Assembly: GCA_004020545.1 (NCBI GenBank)
Contig: SAQE01000029.1
Span: 1-38,825, forward strand
Origin: Mesorhizobium sp.
Lineage (GTDB): Bacteria > Pseudomonadota > Alphaproteobacteria > Rhizobiales > Rhizobiaceae
Length of the DNA: 38,825 nt
Reading direction: 5' to 3'
Shown here: positions 31,668 to 38,825 of the stretch, piece after piece
Position numbering within the stretch: the stretch's first letter is position 1
Layout of the letters: each line of letters begins with the position of its first letter
Notes under the pieces: generated by a model
Database searches by the model: none
Told to the model about the DNA's origin: nothing
Seen by the model: the letters and a program-made list of their open reading frames with translations, nothing else
Position numbers and translations under genes: made by a program

Positions 31668-32328
31668 TTTCATCGGTCGCGCGACCATGACGCTTTACTT
31701 CACGGTTTGCGCAACCTTGAAAGCAGCAACAACCGTCGCGGACAAAAGCAACGCGGAATGGACGATATCATGGTCGATCGACATAGGGGCGGGCATTGCT
31801 GCGCTTGGCTTCATGGCGCTTGTGGTGGTGACAACCGTGGTGCGACTCCCCCCTGTGAAGACGGCGCAAGGCCTCGAGCCGCGCATTTCTGCGCTGATAG
31901 GATGCTTTGCGACTGTGACATTGATCGCCGTCCCTCGCGTGAAAGTAGCCCCGCAGCTTGAGTTGACGGCGGATCTCATCACGATTTTTGGCTTCGCCCT
32001 GTGTATTTGGTGCCTCTGGTGGCTCGGTCGATCGTTCAGCATTCTTGCCCAGGCAAGGCGGCTTGTTACGGCGGGGCCGTACCAGATCGTGCGTCACCCG
32101 CTTTATGCTTGCGAGGGGATTGTCCTGCTAGGCATCATTCTTCGCAATCCGACATGGCCCACGATGGCAGTGGGTGCGATTGTCCTTGCGTTCCAATATC
32201 GACGGGCAGTCAATGAGGAAAGGGTCTTGCGGGCGGCTTTTCCGGAGTATCAGGAATACGCGCGGCGCGTCCCGATGCTCTTGCCACGTCCTTCGAGCAT
32301 TGGGTTGCCTGCGTCCGAACCACGTTAG
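31639..32328 (+). CDS. Isoprenylcysteine carboxyl methyltransferase-like membrane protein
   Basis: The 229-residue protein has about five membrane segments and the C-terminal ICMT/phospholipid methyltransferase signature: RRLVTAGPYQIVRHPLYACEG, then NEERVLRAAFPEYQEYARRVPMLLP. These form the SAM-binding RHPxY...EE site. Bacterial proteins of this type methylate small lipid or carboxyl groups; the real acceptor is unknown. ATG 31639 has AGAGGCAGGG before it and lies within the previous gene. ATG 31687 is an alternative. Overlap with the hydroxylase gene indicates coupled expression. Confidence 0.85.
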   Translation: MKLPPPTTRDFIGRATMTLYFTVCATLKAATTVADKSNAEWTISWSIDIGAGIAALGFMALVVVTTVVRLPPVKTAQGLEPRISALIGCFATVTLIAVPRVKVAPQLELTADLITIFGFALCIWCLWWLGRSFSILAQARRLVTAGPYQIVRHPLYACEGIVLLGIILRNPTWPTMAVGAIVLAFQYRRAVNEERVLRAAFPEYQEYARRVPMLLPRPSSIGLPASEPR

Positions 32329-32337
32329 GACAAGCTA

Positions 32338-33327
32338 ATGGGGACAAGAAACTTTCTTTACGCAACGCTGTGCACATCAGCCCTACTGGGACTTGTTGAT
32401 CTGACTTGGCTTTCTCGCTCCCAAGTCCGATTTTCACCAGTAAATTGGCGGGACATTGCAGGGGTCGCCCTGTGCATTTGCATCGCTGGATTGATTTACT
32501 GGCTGGTTTCGTGGCGGGTTCGAGGCGACAAGTCCCAAATGGGCCTAGTTGTTCGCAAAGCTTCCGATTTCCTGGGGAGCTTGGCGCTTGCCGGAGGCGC
32601 CTTTGTTCCACTGCTGGTCGGCTCGACTGTTTTAATGCATGTTGCCAGCGCCACTGATCGTCCGTTTGCCGATCCGACACTTGCCTATATAGACGAGCGG
32701 CTCGGCTTTCATTGGCCTTGGTTCCTGTCCGTCACCAATCATCAATTGATTGCGCCGGTGCTCAGCTTCGCTTACCACTCGCTAGGACCACAAGTGCCGT
32801 TTGTGTTCTTGTTGAACATCGCCAGACACAGAAACGACAGGTTGTTGGAGTTCATCACGCTTATGGCCATGTCATCCATTCTGGCGGGCGGGATAATGGC
32901 GTTTGTACCGGCAGAGGGCGCCTATGCCTACTTCAAGCCGACTGCAGACCAGTTCAGCCATTTCACCGCTCACGCAGGCATGTGGCATTACGAGACGCTC
33001 ATGGCGCTGAGATCGGGTGCACCGTTCGATCTGATCATGACCAACAGTAGCGGGCTGGTCACCTTCCCGTCCTATCACACAGCGCTCGGCATCATGGTCG
33101 TCTACGCGCTTCGCGACTATCGCTGGCTGTTTTGGTCCGTAGGTTGCCTTAATGCGGTAATGATAGTCGCCACACTTCCTGAGGGCGGCCACCACCTGAT
33201 CGATGTGCTTGCGGGCGCGACGGTTGGATTGGCCTCTATCTTTGTCGGGAGGATGATTGGTGCATACGAGCGCAGGCGAGCGGGTAGTCCTGAAAATATC
33301 GGCGACTGGCCCGTAACTTTACATTGA
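32338..33327 (+). CDS. PAP2 / AUR1-like membrane phosphotransferase or phosphatase
   Basis: The 329-residue polytopic protein carries the later parts of the PAP2 active site: a serine-histidine motif in VTFPSYHTALGIM near residue 243 and PEGGHHLIDVLAGATVGL near 285. The spacing and the EGAYAYF region resemble the AUR1/inositolphosphoceramide-synthase-like PAP2 branch rather than the small phosphatases. It would transfer or remove a phospho-headgroup on a lipid at the outer face of the inner membrane. It begins 9 nt after the methyltransferase gene, with AGGAC as a ribosome site. Confidence 0.8.
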   Translation: MGTRNFLYATLCTSALLGLVDLTWLSRSQVRFSPVNWRDIAGVALCICIAGLIYWLVSWRVRGDKSQMGLVVRKASDFLGSLALAGGAFVPLLVGSTVLMHVASATDRPFADPTLAYIDERLGFHWPWFLSVTNHQLIAPVLSFAYHSLGPQVPFVFLLNIARHRNDRLLEFITLMAMSSILAGGIMAFVPAEGAYAYFKPTADQFSHFTAHAGMWHYETLMALRSGAPFDLIMTNSSGLVTFPSYHTALGIMVVYALRDYRWLFWSVGCLNAVMIVATLPEGGHHLIDVLAGATVGLASIFVGRMIGAYERRRAGSPENIGDWPVTLH

Positions 33328-33376
33328 CGCACCATCCCGATCAAACGCCGGTGGTTCAAGCGATGCAGGCTTTGGC

Positions 33377-34399
33377 GTGATCTGGTCTTTGCAAATACTT
33401 CGCTTTGTCGCTGCTCTCATGGTCGTATATGTCCATGCTGCTCAGACTGCCGCTGAAGCAACCGGGTCCAATGGCCTGCTGCCCCGTGACTTTCAGGTTG
33501 TCGGCCGCGCAGGCGTAGATATCTTCTTCGTCATATCAGGGGTGATTATCGCTAGGACGGCGCCTGGTCTGACATGGAAATCTTTCGCTTGGCGAAGGTT
33601 TCGGCGCATCGTTCCGCTCTACCTGCTGGTCAGCATCCCTTATGCAATCGTCGCCTACAAAACCGGCTTCGGTTGGCGGGACGCTCTGGCGACGCTGCTG
33701 CTTTGGCCGGCTACCGACCAAATGACTGCGCCAGCCTTGCCCGCGGCCTGGACGCTTTGCTTCGAGATGCTGTTCTACGCGGCAGCAACTATCGTCCTTG
33801 TCGATCGGAGACTGTTGCCGGGACTCCTCGCTATCTTCGGTCTTGCGATGATCTTTCGCTCGGCCGGTCCAGTGTTGCAGTTTCTCGGCAATCCGTTGAT
33901 CGTCGAATTCGGCTTTGGTGTCCTTCTCGCCTATGCCCCTAAGTGGAAACCGGCAGCGTGGTGCCTACCAATAGGCGCCGTGATCATGGTGGCTGCTGGG
34001 TTCATCGGAATAGCGCCGCAAGGTGGCACTATGGAGTTCCTTACAGGCGAATATGGCTTTCAGCGTGTGCTGGTATACGGTCTCCCAGCCGCGTTGATCG
34101 TTTTCGGCACGATGCAAATCGATGCTAAGCCGAGTGCATGGACGGTTCTCGGTGACGCCTCCTATATGCTTTATCTGACCCACACCCTGCCGATAACGCT
34201 GCTTCTGATACTGTGGACCGCGTTCACGATCCCGCCAGACCTCATCATCGTGATCGGCATGGCCACGTCAGTCCTTTTCGCTTGGCGGATGTATATTCGT
34301 TTCGAGTTGCCACTGCGCGAATTCCTCAGTCGTGCTGTCCCTATCCCCGCGGTCGTGGACGAGAAGTCGCCGTCCACCAGCATGATTGGAAAACGATAA
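33377..34399 (+). CDS. Acyltransferase 3 family membrane protein (OafA-like)
   Basis: The 340-residue protein starts at GTG 33377. It opens with the family pattern SLQILRFVAALMVVYVHAA (catalytic-type histidine near residue 20), then GRAGVDIFFVISGVIIA, FAWRRFRRIVPLYLL, and about ten membrane segments. AWTLCFEMLFYA is the conserved W-x-L-x-x-E site. These proteins acylate sugars or lipids on the periplasmic side. As the last gene of the cassette it might acylate the product of the upstream enzymes, which is inference. Its stop is 6 nt from a decayed copy of the next gene's 3' end. Confidence 0.88.
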   Translation: MIWSLQILRFVAALMVVYVHAAQTAAEATGSNGLLPRDFQVVGRAGVDIFFVISGVIIARTAPGLTWKSFAWRRFRRIVPLYLLVSIPYAIVAYKTGFGWRDALATLLLWPATDQMTAPALPAAWTLCFEMLFYAAATIVLVDRRLLPGLLAIFGLAMIFRSAGPVLQFLGNPLIVEFGFGVLLAYAPKWKPAAWCLPIGAVIMVAAGFIGIAPQGGTMEFLTGEYGFQRVLVYGLPAALIVFGTMQIDAKPSAWTVLGDASYMLYLTHTLPITLLLILWTAFTIPPDLIIVIGMATSVLFAWRMYIRFELPLREFLSRAVPIPAVVDEKSPSTSMIGKR

Positions 34400-34404
34400 T
34401 CCTC

Positions 34405-34455
34405 TCAAAACCCAACCGTCTGCTTTCTCCACCAGCTTCAGCTTGCCCTTGGCCA
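34405..34455 (-). pseudogene. Relic of the 3' end of the binding-protein gene
   Basis: This segment matches 34643-34693, the 3' end of the downstream lipoprotein gene including its stop codon, at about 44 of 51 positions with one extra base. Read on the minus strand it gives KGKLKLVEKADGW where the intact gene gives KGQLKLVEKQTAGF. The extra A shifts the frame so that the stop is lost. Only this tail remains. It lies directly against the end of the acyltransferase gene. Confidence 0.7.
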
Positions 34456-34620
34456 CATCCCTTGCTGCTCCGGCTTTTTCTTGATGATGGGCAGAGGTGG
34501 CGGTTCGTCGGATACAGCTGGCTTCGGGGCTTCAAACATCAGGCGTTCGGCGAGCACGACGGCACCAGCCCCCGCCGCGCCGACAACAGCCAAAATGAGC
34601 AGCTTTCTAAGAAAATCCAA
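34438..34620 (-). CDS. Possible 60-residue single-pass membrane protein
   Basis: A minus-strand frame from TTG 34620, with a GGTGGCGGG purine-rich stretch upstream, gives 60 residues. It has FLRKLLILAVVGAAGAGAVVLAERLM as a clear transmembrane segment, then a proline-rich tail (EPPPLPIIKKKPEQQ). It starts 22 nt after the stop of the binding-protein gene and would be co-transcribed. Its last six codons run into the relic at 34405-34455. The hydrophobic segment and the spacing support it; the TTG start and small size count against it. Confidence 0.45.
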   Translation of the reverse strand: MDFLRKLLILAVVGAAGAGAVVLAERLMFEAPKPAVSDEPPPLPIIKKKPEQQGMWPRAS

Positions 34621-34642
34621 CGACCCGCCACCCCAGTGAAAT

Positions 34643-35944
34643 TCAAAACCCCGCCGTCTGCTTCTCCACCAGCTTGAGCTGGCCCTTCTCCACCTTGAAG
34701 AACGGCATCGATCGCTGGCTCGAGCCGTCGGCGCGGAAGCGGAACAGGCCGGTCGAGCCGCGGAAGCCGCTTGCATTCTCCAGCACCTGCTTGGAGAAGC
34801 CGTTCGGGCCGACCGAGCTCGCGATGCCGGCCGTCAGCGCCACCATGTCGTAGGCATAGGCGACGTTGACGTCGGGCTGATAATTGTAGGTCGCCTTGAA
34901 GCGGTCGGCGATCGGCCCGGTCTCGCTCTGGTCGAGCGTCGCGATATAGGCGCCTTCATAGAGCGGATCCACCGGATGCTCGAGCCAGCGGTTGGTGCCG
35001 ATCAGGCTCACGGCCTTTCCAGGAATGCCTTTCGCTTTCAGCGCGCTCAGCACGGCGATAGGGCTGCCGTCGCCGCTGGCGACGACGACCGCATCGGGCG
35101 CCTCGACCAGCGAGCCCATGTCGGACACCACCTTGGCGCCGTCCGACGCCGAATAGGGGAGCGTCACGGCAAGCGCCGCGCCATAGATGCTGAGCGCGTT
35201 GGCGACCCTGGCCTCGATGGCGCCGGCATTGGCGCCGGCCGGCACCATCAGCACGAATTTCTTGGCGCCCTTGCCGGCCACGGCGGCCGCGCCAGCGGCC
35301 GCGCTGTCGGCCTCGCTGAGTCGCACCGAATAGACGCCGGGGCCGCCGGCGAAATTGTCGGCCAGCGCAAGCACGGGCGGCCGCGTCGTGCCGGAGAGCT
35401 TGGCAAGGTGCTGCGCCGCCGTAAGCTCGGCCGGCCCGATGACCACCTTCGCGCCGCCGGAGGTGATCGCCTTCACCGCCAGGTCCTTGGCAAAGGAGCT
35501 GTCGCCGCGCGTGTCCTCGATCGTCAGTGTCACCAGCTTGTCGCCGAGATCGCTCATCGCCAGCCTGGCGGCATCATACATCTTCCTGCCGTTCTCTCCC
35601 GTGCTGCCCGAGGCGGAGAGGGGCAAAAGCATGGTGATTTTGGTCGCGCCCGTGCCGAGCGTGAGATTGCCCTTCGGCGCGGCGGTCGCGGCGGAGCTGG
35701 CGGTCAGTTGCGCGGGCGTCGTGGCGGGGCTCCCGGCCTGGCTGGCCGGAGGGCGAAGCGCCGCCGGATCGAGCACGTCCGATGCGCCGCTCTTCGACTG
35801 GCAGCCGGAGATGGCCGCGACGGCGACAAGCGCGAGCGCCAAGGCTGGCAGAGGATGCTGCCGGAAATGCCGGGCAACGCCGGCACGCATGGTAACCGGC
35901 GCCGCACGCGCGCAGCCTTCTGCCCAGTCTCTCATGGCCATCAT
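34643..35944 (-). CDS. Periplasmic-binding-fold lipoprotein (penicillin-binding protein activator type)
   Basis: The frame gives 433 residues. The true start may be ATG 35890, since the residues before it are polar and no site is strong. A hydrophobic stretch ends in the lipobox AAISGC. The mature part is a type I periplasmic binding fold: ITMLLPLSASGSTGENGRKMYDAARLAM, VTLTIEDTRGDSSFAKDLAVKAITSGGAKVVIGP, and YAYDMVALTAGIASSV. This is the branched-chain amino-acid receptor/LpoA-like class, which rhizobial annotation calls penicillin-binding protein activator. No ABC transporter genes are adjacent, which fits a cell-wall role more than nutrient uptake. A decayed copy of its 3' end lies 188 nt beyond its stop. 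Confidence 0.82.
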   Translation of the reverse strand: MMAMRDWAEGCARAAPVTMRAGVARHFRQHPLPALALALVAVAAISGCQSKSGASDVLDPAALRPPASQAGSPATTPAQLTASSAATAAPKGNLTLGTGATKITMLLPLSASGSTGENGRKMYDAARLAMSDLGDKLVTLTIEDTRGDSSFAKDLAVKAITSGGAKVVIGPAELTAAQHLAKLSGTTRPPVLALADNFAGGPGVYSVRLSEADSAAAGAAAVAGKGAKKFVLMVPAGANAGAIEARVANALSIYGAALAVTLPYSASDGAKVVSDMGSLVEAPDAVVVASGDGSPIAVLSALKAKGIPGKAVSLIGTNRWLEHPVDPLYEGAYIATLDQSETGPIADRFKATYNYQPDVNVAYAYDMVALTAGIASSVGPNGFSKQVLENASGFRGSTGLFRFRADGSSQRSMPFFKVEKGQLKLVEKQTAGF

Positions 35945-35977
35945 CGCAACCGATCGGCGCGGCGTTCGCCTGTCAGC

Positions 35978-36346
35978 TCAATGCATGTATTCGACCATGC
36001 GGTCGTGGAAGCACTCGCATTTGTTGAGCGTATCTTCGTCCTTATAGTTCGTCTTGAGATAGCCATAGGCCATGCCGCAGGCGACCTTGGCTTCCGATGC
36101 CCAGACGAAGGCGGGGCGCGACGAGTTGATCCATTCCGGGCTGTTGGCGACGGCGATGGATTCGTCCATCAGCTTCACCACATGGTCCTTGAGCTCGACC
36201 ATGTTGTCGGTCAGCACCAGGTCCGACGTGCCCACGGTGCGGCAATAGTTCACCGCCGGCTCGCCGATGATGTCGGCGGCAAAGCCCGTCGACCCGGCCA
36301 AGAGCAGCGCCGTGGCCGAAGCCAGAAGTCTTACGGAATGTTTCAT
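35978..36346 (-). CDS. Small secreted four-cysteine protein
   Basis: The 122-residue product has AGAGAGGGG before ATG 36346. Residues 1-24 are a signal peptide (LLLAGSTGFAA). The mature part has four cysteines in YCRTVG, ACGMAYGYL and KCECFHDRM, enough for two disulphides in the periplasm. VELKDHVVKLMDESIAVANS and TNYKDEDTLNKCEC look helical. I do not recognise a characterised family. It stands between the adhesin and binding-protein genes, all on one strand. Confidence 0.75.
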   Translation of the reverse strand: MKHSVRLLASATALLLAGSTGFAADIIGEPAVNYCRTVGTSDLVLTDNMVELKDHVVKLMDESIAVANSPEWINSSRPAFVWASEAKVACGMAYGYLKTNYKDEDTLNKCECFHDRMVEYMH

Positions 36347-36418
36347 GTAAGCCCCTCTCTAAATTGCGAATTCATGGTTCGCCAATGCATAGCATGGGAG
36401 TGTGACTAAGCATAAGCG

Positions 36419-38825
36419 CTAAATGGTGACAGTGTGCTGTGTATGGTTCGTGTCGTCATAAAGGATGTTGATAGTTCCGGCAGCGGGTCCGTTCTGCAAC
36501 ACCGCGACATCCACGAAATTGGCGCCGCCAGTCGTGCCGTTGGTGTCCACGCTCAGCGTGTGTGATGCCGAATCGTATTTCACGTACTCGGCGATATTGC
36601 CGCCCACCGAGGCGTCGAACAACGATGACAGGTCGATCTTGTCGCCTTGGCCGCCGACGCCGCTGTAGTCGGAGATGAGATCCTTGATGTCGAGGCTGTC
36701 GAGCTTGAACGTGTCGGCGCCGGTGCCGCCGGTCATGGTGTCCTGGCCAGAACCGCCGATCAACAAGTCATTGCCGGCGTTGCCAATGATCGTATCATTG
36801 CCGGCGCCGCCATAGAGCACGTTGTTGCCGCTGTCGCCGTTCAGCGTGTCATTGAAGTCCGACCCGATAATATGCGGGGCTGCCAGCGTCGACGTGTACG
36901 AGTGAGGGTCTCCGGCCAGCGAGGACGAGTAATTCTGAATGTTTTCTCCCGTTGGGCTCAGCGTGATGCCGATCGTGCCGCCGGCGATATCGCCATCGCC
37001 ATCGACCACGCTGACCGGAATGTCGAAGCTCACAGGCGTATGTGTCGCGACGGCCGCGCCGAAATCTCCGACCTTGAAGGTGTCGCCCGAAACATAGGTG
37101 TATTCAAGGCTATTGTAGCCGTCGTTGGTGAAGACTGCGATTTCCGTGCCGATCGCGCCGGCGCCGGAGGTGCCGTAGACACCGCCGATATTGACGCTGC
37201 CATCCGCGTTCAGCTGTACCGTATAAACATGGCCGTTGATGGTATAGCTCTCGAGGAGAGCGGTAGCTGTTACGGTCTGGAACACGCCGTTGTAGCCGAT
37301 GGAGACCGAATTGATGTGGTCAATAGCGCCATCGCCGACCACGTTGTTGCCGTCCGTATCATCGGATGCCGTGATCCTGATCGTCGACCCGGTGGTGGCC
37401 GTGAATGTCGCGGTCGAGCCGTTGACGGTGTAGTGGGCATCGAACACGTGATCGCGGTTGGTGGCGTCGCTGTAGCCGCCCGACCCTGCCGGATCGCCGC
37501 GCAGGTCGGTCACGAAATCCACTCTCATGCTTTCCGGAAGGCCACCGTCCAAACCGACCGAACTGCCAGAGCCAACACCGCCCGAAATCGCACTCGAATT
37601 GATCGTGCTGGTGCGCGCTCCATTGACCTCGGGGGTTATAAGCAGGTCGGAGCTGTCGTTATCGATCGGTGAGCCGGCGCTTTCTGTGCTCGGAATGAAT
37701 CCGGCCCAGGCGCCGTTTCCGCCGACGAAGTTGTATCCCCCCGAGCTGAAGTCGACTTGGGTTACGCTGTCCACCGCTCCGTTCATGTCGACGGAATAGG
37801 AAGCGGTCGCCGGGTCGAGTGTTATGACAAACACAGAAACGGCGCCAGCAAAACCCGTGAGCGTGTGGCCGTCTGCCGAGACGTCGTACACGATCGAAAC
37901 ACCATTGGAGGTCAGCCCGCTTGCCGTGCCGTCGAGCGACGACGGGAAGATGACGGTTCCGCCGTCGGCGCCGTAATTGTTCGTCAGTATCCCGTCGATA
38001 TCGAGATCGAACGACACAGGCGCTCCTGCCCCGTTTGCCACAACCGCGGAGGCCGGGGTGATGGCCGTCGGTACGTCGTCGGTTACGTCGATGGTGATGG
38101 TGTTGGTGACGATGTTGCCGTTGGCGTCGGTGGCCTGGTAGGTGAAGGTCTCGACGTTGTTGACGGTGTTGGTGCCGTTGTTGGCGTCGACGCCGTCGAC
38201 CGGCGAGGTCAGCGTGTAGCTGTAGGTGCCGTTGGCGTTGAGGGTCAGCGTGCCGTGCGAGCCGGTCGGGCTGCCGACCAGTGTGAAGGTATAGGGACCG
38301 GTGCCCCCCGACACATTGTCGGCGACCGTGCCGGCCACCGTCTCGGCCGTGCTCGCCGGGTTGGAGCCGATCGCCAGCGCCGCCTCGTTGACGGTGGCGT
38401 CCTCATTGGCGGCGGCCAGGCCGCTGTCGGTGAGATTGATGGTCAGCGTGGTGGTCGACAGGTCGCCGTCGCCGTCCATGATGGTGTAGACGAACACGTC
38501 GGTGGCGCCGCCGGCCGGAACCGCATTGGGATTGCCGTCATAGCTGTAGGAGCCGTTGGCCTGCAGCGTCAGCGTGCCGAAGCTGCCGTTGATCACCGTA
38601 TTGACGCCGGTCACAACCGCCGTGGTGGTATCGCCGCCCGCGGCGCGCACGCCGACCACGCCGCCGCCGGCGGCCGCGCCGTCGGCGCCGAACACGTCAT
38701 CCGTGCCGTCGGTCAGCACGTTGCCGCCGACGATGCCGCCTTCGGCGACATTGTTGGTGTCGGCATGCGCCGTCGGTACGTCGTCGGTTACGTCGATGGT
38801 GATGGTGTTGGTGACGATGTTGCCG
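36419..38825 (-). CDS. Large VCBS/RTX type I-secreted adhesin, C-terminal part (5' end outside window)
   Basis: The open frame runs 802 codons from the window edge to the stop at 36419; the N-terminus lies beyond 38825. Bacterial Ig/VCBS-type repeats come first, with the recurring NGSYSYD, VFVYTIMDGDGDLSTTTLTINLTDS, TFTYQATDANG and TITIDVTDDVPTA. A ~300-residue lectin-like or unassigned section follows. Next come RTX calcium-binding nonapeptides (GGAGNDTIIGNAGNDLLIGGSGQDTMTGGTGADTF, roughly 36716-36870). The C-terminal type I secretion target (DLISDYSGVGGQGDKIDLSSLF, ending HTQHTVTI) closes the protein. It should be exported by an ABC/MFP/TolC system and act in surface attachment or biofilm. 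No transporter genes are in view. A 57-bp exact repeat 705 bp apart shows near-identical repeat units. Confidence 0.92.
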   Translation of the reverse strand, partial: GNIVTNTITIDVTDDVPTAHADTNNVAEGGIVGGNVLTDGTDDVFGADGAAAGGGVVGVRAAGGDTTTAVVTGVNTVINGSFGTLTLQANGSYSYDGNPNAVPAGGATDVFVYTIMDGDGDLSTTTLTINLTDSGLAAANEDATVNEAALAIGSNPASTAETVAGTVADNVSGGTGPYTFTLVGSPTGSHGTLTLNANGTYSYTLTSPVDGVDANNGTNTVNNVETFTYQATDANGNIVTNTITIDVTDDVPTAITPASAVVANGAGAPVSFDLDIDGILTNNYGADGGTVIFPSSLDGTASGLTSNGVSIVYDVSADGHTLTGFAGAVSVFVITLDPATASYSVDMNGAVDSVTQVDFSSGGYNFVGGNGAWAGFIPSTESAGSPIDNDSSDLLITPEVNGARTSTINSSAISGGVGSGSSVGLDGGLPESMRVDFVTDLRGDPAGSGGYSDATNRDHVFDAHYTVNGSTATFTATTGSTIRITASDDTDGNNVVGDGAIDHINSVSIGYNGVFQTVTATALLESYTINGHVYTVQLNADGSVNIGGVYGTSGAGAIGTEIAVFTNDGYNSLEYTYVSGDTFKVGDFGAAVATHTPVSFDIPVSVVDGDGDIAGGTIGITLSPTGENIQNYSSSLAGDPHSYTSTLAAPHIIGSDFNDTLNGDSGNNVLYGGAGNDTIIGNAGNDLLIGGSGQDTMTGGTGADTFKLDSLDIKDLISDYSGVGGQGDKIDLSSLFDASVGGNIAEYVKYDSASHTLSVDTNGTTGGANFVDVAVLQNGPAAGTINILYDDTNHTQHTVTI
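38064..38120 (-). repeat. Adhesin repeat, copy matching 38769-38825
   Basis: These 57 bp are identical to 38769-38825 at the window edge, 705 bp (235 codons) away. They encode GNIVTNTITIDVTDDVPTA. The identity probably continues past the edge, so the gene likely holds a tandem series of ~235-residue units. Confidence 0.85.
38769..38825 (-). repeat. Adhesin repeat, copy at the window edge
   Basis: Exact partner of 38064-38120, cut by the end of the window. Identical DNA at this distance suggests recent repeat expansion or gene conversion within the adhesin gene. Confidence 0.85.

Noticed and set aside
1-38825. CRISPR arrays, tRNA or rRNA genes, insertion sequences
   Set aside because: No regular spacer-repeat series, cloverleaf-like sequence, rRNA core or transposase motif was seen on either strand.

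Overview
The window reads as a chromosomal segment of an alphaproteobacterium of the order Hyphomicrobiales, most like Mesorhizobium or a close relative. This rests on high GC, rhizobial-type intergenic palindromic repeats (10101-10252 and 17536-17640), a perfect CtrA box in front of a Flp pilin gene, a BdhA-type 3-hydroxybutyrate dehydrogenase, and a two-armed cpa/tad locus. The genus is an inference from gene style, not from a marker gene. No rRNA, tRNA, CRISPR array or transposase was seen.

Region 1 (44-13347) is a metabolic and stress-type accessory region with three related LysR regulators. It contains a patatin-fold protein that has lost its catalytic residues, two tandem 91-residue secreted proteins that align without a gap, and lysR1. 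Next come a secreted cupin, an MFS exporter and a secreted DUF302 protein, then lysR2 divergent from bdhA - patatin phospholipase - type II NADH dehydrogenase. A glutathione-reductase-like flavoprotein, a CxxC peroxiredoxin-like protein and lysR3 complete it. Six upstream regions between 972 and 6586 share one bipartite motif, close to TATCGAYTY-N12-GCATTKS with invariant spacing. I propose it is the operator of lysR1 and/or lysR2, which would join genes of different function into one regulon.

Region 2 (13597-17640) holds a succinate-semialdehyde dehydrogenase (gabD), a membrane protein with a degenerate GGDEF domain, a nuclease-like (SNase-fold) membrane protein, a four-helix membrane protein, and a rhizobial palindromic repeat.

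Region 3 (17661-30764) is a complete Tad/Flp pilus locus around a 500-bp AT-rich divergent control region with a CtrA box. The minus arm is flp - cpaB - cpaC - small lipoprotein - tadG - tadE - tadE - cpaE, continuing with overlapping genes into an L,D-transpeptidase and a coiled-coil membrane protein. The plus arm is cpaF - tadB - tadC - tadD - cpaA. The 57-residue pilin gene at 25651-25824 was found by reading the minus strand directly.

Region 4 (30870-34399) is a four-gene cassette of integral-membrane lipid-type enzymes: a fatty acid hydroxylase/sterol desaturase, an isoprenylcysteine-methyltransferase-like protein, a PAP2/AUR1-like protein and an acyltransferase 3. It abuts a decayed copy of the 3' end of the next gene, which suggests a rearrangement or insertion point.

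Region 5 (34438-38825) is on the minus strand. It holds a periplasmic-binding-fold lipoprotein (penicillin-binding-protein activator type), a possible 60-residue membrane protein behind it, a small secreted four-cysteine protein, and the C-terminal 802 codons of a very large VCBS/RTX type I-secreted adhesin that runs out of the window.
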